Below, piece after piece: positions 24,301 through 33,600 of a stretch of DNA of 64,000 nt. The DNA comes from Doris montereyensis (lineage: Eukaryota; Mollusca; Gastropoda; Nudibranchia; Dorididae): NCBI GenBank assembly GCA_037039925.1, contig JAXRKP010001366.1, positions 53,501 through 117,500 of the forward strand, given 5' to 3'. Positions within the stretch are counted from its first letter, which is position 1. Each line of letters begins with the position of its first letter. The translations under genes and the position numbers were made by a program. The notes under the pieces are model-generated. The model ran no database searches, was not told where the DNA came from, and saw only the letters and a program-made list of their open reading frames with translations.

Positions 24301-27300
24301 ATGCTGAAACTGGTATAAGAGAATAATGTTAAGTAGAGTTTGATTATTGAATATGATGGATAAAAAGTTGTTGTTTTTTAAAATAAGATACCCTTGTCTT
24401 ATGAGAATTGTCTTAGTTCTGAGATTGAAATTATTGTCTAATTCTGTGCATTGACATCTCAGTATCTAAAGATTTGTTCTTTTTATTCTCAGAAATCTTG
24501 GCTTGGTATCTCTTCCTCAAAAGATGATTTATTTGTCCCTTATTAAAAATGTTTGCTTTTGCAGGGTTGGAAGACAGAGAGGTCGCACAAATTATTGTGG
24601 TCTTTTTGGTAAGGATATTATGTTTTTTTTAATTCCTTATAATAGAGAGATAGGTTGGTCAAGGGTATGTACTTTGGGAGTCTTTTTCAGTTTCTAATAT
24701 CTTTTTGTATCTTCAATTTTAGATGGGTATGTGTTAGTGTATTTATGAATGTGGAAACTAGCTTCAATGTTTATTAGCATGTTTCTGATTTCTTTAATTT
24801 TAAAACATCTTTATTTTTGGGTCAATGTTATTTTTTATTTCTTTTATTAAATTTGACCACAACTAGATACCAAAGAAGGTATTCTCAATAGAGTTTTAAT
24901 TTCAGTCTTAAAAACATACAATTTTGAAAATAAATTGAAAACTCTATACGTATACAGTGGTGTCGGCCTAAGAACCCACCACCTGAGAATCCGGTCCGCC
25001 TAGAACTTGCTAATTCCGTGCAGCAGAATTTTTCTTATACAAAACTACCCCTTAAGACCCCGCTACTACAGCTCGATCCGCCTTAGAACCCGGTCTGATC
25101 ATGAGCTGAGAATCATGAGAGAAAAAATCCACACTCTATTTAATGCTAATAATTGCCAATTACCTGTGATACGTTGCAAGTGAATCATAGAAAGACGGGT
25201 GGGAAGTCAATTGCATTGATTCAGACATTAATTGGTGTTATAAACACGGAAACGGGTGTGCCAGACTACGAATGACAGACACAAGGAAGGCTCGCCACCC
25301 GCCCTGTCCATCTTTCCTGACCACCTGTGACCATGCCTTTGCGCCTCAGGCATAATAGACGATCGAAGATGACGTAGCTGTTGTGTGCCAAGATGTGGAT
25401 GCAAGGCAATGACGCGGTTCGCATTGCAACATCAAAGACATGTGACAGGGGGCGGGGGGGGGGGGCAACCCTCTTATTGTTGTGACTTTTTCTCAGGCCG
25501 TCTTGCATTTGTGATCAACTTTCCTCTTTTTTGATTGGCTGAAAAATGAATGACCAATCACATAGCGTTTTCAACATGTACGGAAGTGATTGTACAAATC
25601 GCCTCATTGTTTTGTCATAGTCATGAACTTTCATTCATTTACTCAGCTCACTGGAGGCTCGATCTATCTACCTGTAAAGACTACATATTTTTCAAAACAT
25701 CATTTCAAGCACAGCTTCAGACTCGGACCATCATAATGCCTACACGAGGCAATTCTCTTGACAACATTAACAAACAGAAACTGCTTATCTATCTATTGGG
25801 GTCTAGTTAAAATGTTATGGTCAAGGGGAATAGCCAATACAAAATAATTGAATATTAAAGTAAAATTACAAGACATGTTGAAGTTCACCTTAGAACCCGG
25901 TCTGCCTAAGAACCCGCTGTTTCTGTCTCCTGAGGATCGGGTTCTTAGGTCGCTCTGCTCATCGATGGAAAGCATATTATTCTATAATTCATATTGCGTA
26001 TAGACAGTAACTTAAAAAAAAATGTTAGTTATCAGCTAAACAAATTATTTAGTCATATTTAAAACATATTACATGGATCTAAAGGTAATAGGCAGACCCA
26101 TAGGCCATCTGTAACCTCTACAGAAAATGTGGGCCTTATCGATTGGGAAATAAAGACGCTAGGCCGGATCACATTTTAGGCTTTTTTGTATATTTATATA
26201 TTCCATTCAGGGCGGGGCTTCCTGAATGATCACATGAAAATCCTTACGGTTTACAGCCAACCTCCAGCCTCTGTTACTGTCATTTCCTGCTAGTATATAT
26301 ATATACTTTGCTAGATAGATATAGATAGATAGATAGATATTCATTTTATACCATATGAGTAATTTGATCAACTTCATGCTCAAACACTGTGATGTATGTC
26401 TTTCTGCAGCCACAATTCTGGTCGCCTTGATCTTGTTTGCCATAGCAGTAGTTGGCATGGTGTTTCTGTTCCTGTACTATGGAGGAGCAGGTTGTACAGT
26501 CAATCGTGTGTTCCTGGGGATCAACAGTGGCTTATGCTGTTTTCTGACTGTCCTGACACTGCTACCATGTGTAGAAAAACGTAAGTGGGTTTTTTTGTTG
26601 TTTTTTTTTTAATGTGGGAGGGGGGGGGGGGGGGGTTCCAATATTCATGTATATTATATATTGTTTCATCCAGCCAAAGATAAAAGTAGCATAAACTCAA
26701 TTCTTTTGATGTGCTTTCTCTTCCAGTCAATCCAAATACTAGTTTACTGCAAGCTTCAGTTATTTCTGGATATGTGGTCTATTTGACTTGGTCTGCTGTT
26801 TCCAGTGAGCCTCCAGAAAAGTGTAAGTCTTTTTTCCTCTGAGGACGAGTGTGTGGGATGGTTCTCATGTTTTTGTTTCGTTTTTTTCACACGTTGATGT
26901 AACACAACTTCTGAATCCAAAAAATATTATTTCCTTAAAATCTTTCATAATTCTTCAAGCTGTCATCTTGAAGAATAACATTTTCAGCCTAGGGATAGAA
27001 GACACACCTCAATTAGTACTTTACTATTTCCATGTCAATGTTATCAATATGTTTAAGGATATTGAAGGCTTCTTATTACTCAATGAAATTTGCTGTTGCT
27101 TTAATTTTTGTTATGAAGATTCACTCAGAGAAGCGTTGTAGCAAAACTGCAAGTGTTGTGAGTTTGTAATCACGACAATGGTTCAAACCCCATGACAGGC
27201 CCAGTGTTTTTTTACAATGTTGCACTCTTAGGAAAAATACTTCACTCTGCCTTCCTCATTTGACTCAGCTGCGAATAAGTACCCAGCTATAGGTAGAGAA

Positions 27301-30300
27301 AATATTTGTCAGAGTATTAGTACAAAGAGCCTAACAGGCTGCTGTACTGTTCGCTTCCCAGGGAGTTGAGGACTTTCAATAAAAGGGCCTGCTGGGGGAT
27401 AAATGATATACAGTCGGTGAGCTTGTATATAAGCAGGGATGTGGACTATAAATCCATCTTTATCTTTATCACTCCTATTTTGTTTATTGTCTATTGATAA
27501 ACTTTATCTCATTTGGCTAATCATTTATGAAATTTCTTTGTAATTTCAATTTTGATGTAGTTACGAGCGTCCTCGACACATTGAAAGTTTCTGCACACAC
27601 GGCTGTCAACCCTCTTGACTCGAATGGAGACGTGAAATTCACGGATGAACAGACGAAAACAAAGGAGATTTACAACTACACAACAACATGTCGTCCAGAT
27701 CCAGCATTTCCGGAGAGTGATTTGATTGCTGCTTATGCCGGTTTATTCATTATGTTCATCATGGCACTCTACGCAAGGTACTCCTTTTATGTAGCACTTG
27801 CTTGGTAGTGTTGAATCATTCTTTACATTCTGACTGGTAGCTATTTTAGGAGTTGATATTTTCACCCAATCAGAATATTAGAAAACATGATGGCGTTTAA
27901 AGACACTTGACAACGAACGGCATTTGATGACTGAACTGGAGCTGTATGTATGGCATTTACTATTTTAGAGTTTTGTAAGACTCAAGCCTTCCGGTATTTG
28001 AGTGTTGTGAGTAGTAATGTCACAGCGAGCAGGTTTGTTAGAAGCAAGAGCTAAACACGACTGAAATCAGCTTGCAAGGAAGCAAGACTCATATAAATCT
28101 GAAATCCCCTGCAAGGATGCAAGACCCACAAGCCTCTATTCAAAACAAAGTGCATGGCCTTGCCACTGACTGTCATGGGATGCCAGCTCTCACTTCTACT
28201 TTCCGCCATGTCTTGCTTGGGATGATACTATTAATGTAGAGAAGAAGACACCCACATAAAAACACACAACTACACACACGCTCGCATCTGCTCCCCTCTT
28301 CAGAAATGCTAAAATAACCTGTAAGCCATTTCACAAGCTAGTGAGATGTACATGTGAACAGCGTGCATGTATGTAGGTGTTTTGTGTGTCTTATGGTTAT
28401 GGGTGTTGTAACTGATAACCGTAGTCATGGACCTGCTAAAATTGTCAATAGTTACAATTGACACAATTCATAGAATTAAGGATAAGATTGTATGAAAAGA
28501 ATTGAGGTCCAAATTTCATCAGCATCTTGGAAGAAGAAGTGTCTGTGGTGACAGTGGTGCAAGAGAGAATGCATTGATAGAAACAACACATGTGTTCATT
28601 GAAGCATTGAAAAAGGGTTGACACATAGCTTAATCATTTCACTATAAGGTTTTGATATGGAAACATGAGCTGAAAACAAAATATGAGTTTGTAGAAGACA
28701 ATCATATTAGATAGATTATACATGATACACATCTTAATCGTACATGTCCAGATGTTACTGTTACACATCTAAATGGTACACATCTAAATGATACATGTCT
28801 AAATGGTACATGTCTAAATGGTACACATCTAAATGATACATGTCTAAATGGTACATGTCTAAAGGGTACACATCTAAATGATACATGTCTAAACGATACA
28901 CATCTGTGTGATACATGTCTAAATGGTACACATCTGAATGATACATGTCTAAACGATAGACATCTGTGTGATAATGTCTAAATGGTGCACATCTAAATGG
29001 TACATGTCTAAATGGTACACATCTAAATGGTACATGTCTAAAGGGTACACATCTAAATGATACATGTCTAAACGATACACATCTGTGTGATACATGTCTA
29101 AATGGTACACATCTGAATGATACATGTCTAAATGGTACACCTCTGAATGATACATGTCTAAAGGGTACACATCTAAATGATACATGTCTAAACGATACAC
29201 ATCTGTGTGATACATGTCTAAATGGTACACATCTGAATGATACATGTCTAAACGATAGACATCTGTGTGATAATGTCTAAATGGTGCACATCTAAATGGT
29301 ACATGTCTAAATGGTACACATCTAAATGGTACATGTCTAAAGGGTACACATCTAAATGATACATGTCTAAACGATACACATCTGTGTGATACATGTCTAA
29401 ATGGTACACATCTGAATGATACATGTCTAAATGGTACACCTCTGAATGATACATGTCTAAATGGTACACATCTAAATGATTCATGTCTAAACGGTACACA
29501 TCTGAATGGTACATGTCTAAATGGTACATGTCTATGTGGTACATGTCTAAATAGTACCCATCTAAATGGTACACATCTTAACGGTACATGTCTAAATGGT
29601 ACACATCTAAATGGTACATATATTAATGGTACATTTCTAAATGGTGCATGTCTAAATGGAAAAGCTACCCATAAGATACCTCCAAGAAAACTTGTAAACC
29701 ATGATAACCATTATTTCATTCTACATTTCATGTTTTTCATTTCCAGTTTGGGCACTTCTAACCAGGCTCACAAGCTGGGTATAAGAACCGTAAGTTATTT
29801 GGCTATTCACCTCTCACACAAGTGGGAAGCTATTCACCCCTCACACAAGTGGGAAGTGATCCTTTCTTGTAGATAAATTGAAGGAAATGTGTCTGTGTGT
29901 TCAGCATTACTGACTTTGAATGGGTTTCTTACTATTTTTTTTGTGTACATACAAAAATGTATAGGATGAAAATGAATCATACTTGTGTTGAAGGGAGTGC
30001 ATTTCTTTAATAGCAGTGTCATTTTAAGTCTCATTTTTTTCTGTCTTAAATTGCCATGGCAAGCGGCGAACGTAATGTGATGTTAGCATGTTTGATGAAG
30101 GTATGTAGTCTTTACATACACTGTTGTCACAAGGTGAATGCTCACAGCTTGAAACTTATTTCTTATTCTTTGTTTTATGTTGGGTTTTTTGCGCTTGATA
30201 TGTATATTCTTTTTGTTCTTTTCTCATGTCACCAGGAAGGAGAATCATGTTGTTTCTGCATTATCAGGAGAAGTGAGTTTTGCTTTCTTCTAAAATTTGG

Positions 30301-30375
30301 TCTACCTCAATGGAAATGTAAAAAAATATTAGTTGACATTCTGTGTCTCAGCTGCGTAGTAACTAACTTTGTTTG

Positions 30376-30463
<88 letters not shown>

Positions 30464-30470
30464 GATTATG

Positions 30471-30513
<43 letters not shown>

Positions 30514-30533
30514 TTATTTTATTATTATTATTA

Positions 30534-30626
<93 letters not shown>

Positions 30627-33600
30627 GAAGGTTAACAATGTTCACTTTGTATCACTATCATTATAGTTAAGAGTGATAACTGTTACTTTCATAAATGCTT
30701 TATAACTTGTAGCTTTTGAAAGTTTCAAAGAGTGTCTTACTTACAAGTTTTTTTTGTGTGCATATTATATATATGAGACCATAGGAATGATTTCATTCTT
30801 TGATACCTAAGGTCTTGATCCAGTTATTTACCTATCTCTCTTTCTCATGGCCCATAGGAGGAGCATAAAGTGCCAACAAAATGTCTCCATTCAACTGTCA
30901 TGAGCCATTTGTTTGATTTTGTTTCATGACTTTCCAATTCCTTTCTTTCTTCTTCTACTGTCTTTCACCATATTCCTTTTGCATCTTCCTGTCTTTCTTT
31001 TGCCCTGAGGTGTCCGTGTCAAGGCTATGGCTGGGTGTCTTCTATTGAACACTTCACACACAATATTATTTATTCTGATTCTTGCTCCAATCTTTCATCT
31101 GGAAATACTATAATTCCATTTTATGTGGAGTATTCTTCACAGACACCTTCCTTAGAATCCTCTCAGCTTGCTGTCTATTCTTTTATTATTTATCCAAGTT
31201 TCAGCTGCATACAGTAGGACTGAGCGTTATTTATAATTCTCACTAATCTTTTACAGATAAGAACATTGATTATACATATTTATTCATTTTGATAACACTG
31301 TTTATGATTTTTTATGATTTCTATTCTTTCAGGAGACAACCCATCTGAATTCGGGGCCAGAAAGTCATTCAAAATGAGGCGCAGGGTGTAATATACTCGT
31401 ATTCATTTTTCCATTTCCTTTTCTGCCTAGCCGCTCTGTATATTATGATGCAGCTGACCAATTGGTACAGGTGAGGGCGTCACCCACTGCTTTTTCTTTC
31501 ACCTGCTATTGAAGTGTATTATGTAATGTCTATAGACAGAAATGAAAGAATGATAATCTAGATTAAAAAAGACATGCAATATATTTACAGTACACATCAG
31601 CTGTTAATTACAGTTATATATATATACACAAGAAAAGCAAATGTTCTAGACATTATTTGGGACTTCGAGGTTCAGAGGTAAGGTGTTAGGTTCATGCATG
31701 ACTGGTTGTGAAGTTTTGTCGAGGCTTTCTTGGAGTAACACCCACCCCTGTGATCCAGGTAGTTGGATCAACACCTAGTCCCATCAGAGACGGATGAGAA
31801 AAAGGAAGTCACACGTACAAATCACAAGATTTTGTGCATGTTTAAGATCTTTTGGCTGTTTGCAGGGCAGTCCAGGCAGGATTATAAAAATTTGACCAAA
31901 AACCTCGAAATCCCTTTTGTTGTGGATACGGGTAAAATCAAAACCAAAGAAAAGAGCATGGGTCATTCAAGCTCTAAAGAAGCCTTGAATTGAAGTGCTG
32001 ACCATCACGCTTTCTGTCAACCTCAAGTGGCTGAAGTAAATATAAAGAAAAAGTTCCTTAAATGCCATTATGGCCCATAGAGCCAGAGCTTATCCCGGTT
32101 TCTATAATGTGAAGCGGAACAGGTGATAATAATCACCACCTACACAGGACGCTAGTCTTACATAGGTTTTACTCCCAAGCTAGTCCTGCACCTGGGTCAA
32201 GTTGAAAAAATGCTTGTTAAGTGTCTTTCCCAAGGAACACAATGCTGGATTTAGCTTTGTTAGTTTCCAACCCACGACCTTGTGATCCCAAATCCGGCAG
32301 CCTAACCACTCGACCCCCGACGCCACATCACGGTGGCTGAAGGTCGGCTATATAAATACATTGGCTACCAAGAAGTCCGAAAACGAATACCAAGGCGAGA
32401 TTAGCCTAAAAACTATCTTTGTTGTTGGTTGAAAAATTTAGGACCCCAGTCATCTTTGGCTGATGTTTATTATAATTTTCAAGTGAGGAGGAAGAATGAG
32501 AGATAATTTCAACGGAGGATGAGGAAAGACAGATGGACAAGCAGACTTATGGCAACTTTGATGTCTTTTATGTGCAGTTGACTTTCTTGCAAGCTGTTCA
32601 AACATTGAGTATAAAACTAACTAAATTTTCTTTGACTTTTTCTCCAGGCCCTTGCAATCAAACTTGAACAAATTTGGCCTCAACTGGCCAACAGTTTGGG
32701 TCAAAATGGCTTCCAGTTGGATGTGTGTTCTCCTCTACATCTGGACGCTCTTTGTCCCACAGGTGAGTGTAACAAACTATGGGATGTTTTTAATTTTTGA
32801 AGCCTAAAAATTTAGACAAAATTATGCTTCATCAAGATCAATTAACTGATTGAAAAAAGTTCCAACAAACAAATGTAGTAAGGCTCGAAATTGTGAAGTA
32901 GACTTTAAATTTCACAGATTAATTCTCTGAATATTTAAACCCAAAATACTTTTCAATAGACAAGTTATATTCAACTAAAACCAATTATTGTGATTAGAAT
33001 CATATATAGCTAGAGGTAAATAATGAATGTTAAGACAAAAGTTCAGGGTAATTTTTCTGCTTATATATACTCTCAATAGAACTAAATCTAGGACCATGAA
33101 GACCAGACTTTTGTCCAATTTTGATTATCAACTTCAGCCAGTTTCAGCACTCTAGATCTAAAAATTAAAGCCATAGATCTGATGGGACCTGATGGAGGCA
33201 TTTTAAGTCCAAAATTGGACAAATCTACTATCGAATTATTGGATGGAACAGTTCATTCCCTTCACATTGATACCATGAAAGAAGCTCAATGTCAATTCTT
33301 TCATTTTATACAAATTTGTTAAGAAATGATACAGGTCTAACCTTCAACACATCTGTTACAAGTACTATAAAGGCTAGAAATGGTGTTTAAAGTATGACAA
33401 GTGGGTACTCATTTTAATCATCACAAAGTACTCTAACCAACAAATCTATTTTGACGAATTATCCTGAATACTGTTTTAGATTGGCTAGAAATTACGGGAT
33501 ATATTCTGCACACCTGTTGTAAAAGAAGTGGCATCTGACATGAGTATAAGGGAGCCAGTGCACATGAAATAGAGTCGACAAGAAGAAGTTGAGAGCCTCT

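Noticed and set aside
28761..29574. Antisense open frames of the type [11 protein letters not shown]
   Set aside because: They are translations of the 30-bp minisatellite with no start context or neighbours; the repeat length keeps a frame open by chance.
30056..30290. Extra SERINC exons between exons 10 and 11
   Set aside because: Candidate AG/GT pairs exist, but exon 10 ends in phase 0 and exon 11 starts in phase 0 with continuous family sequence, so none is needed.
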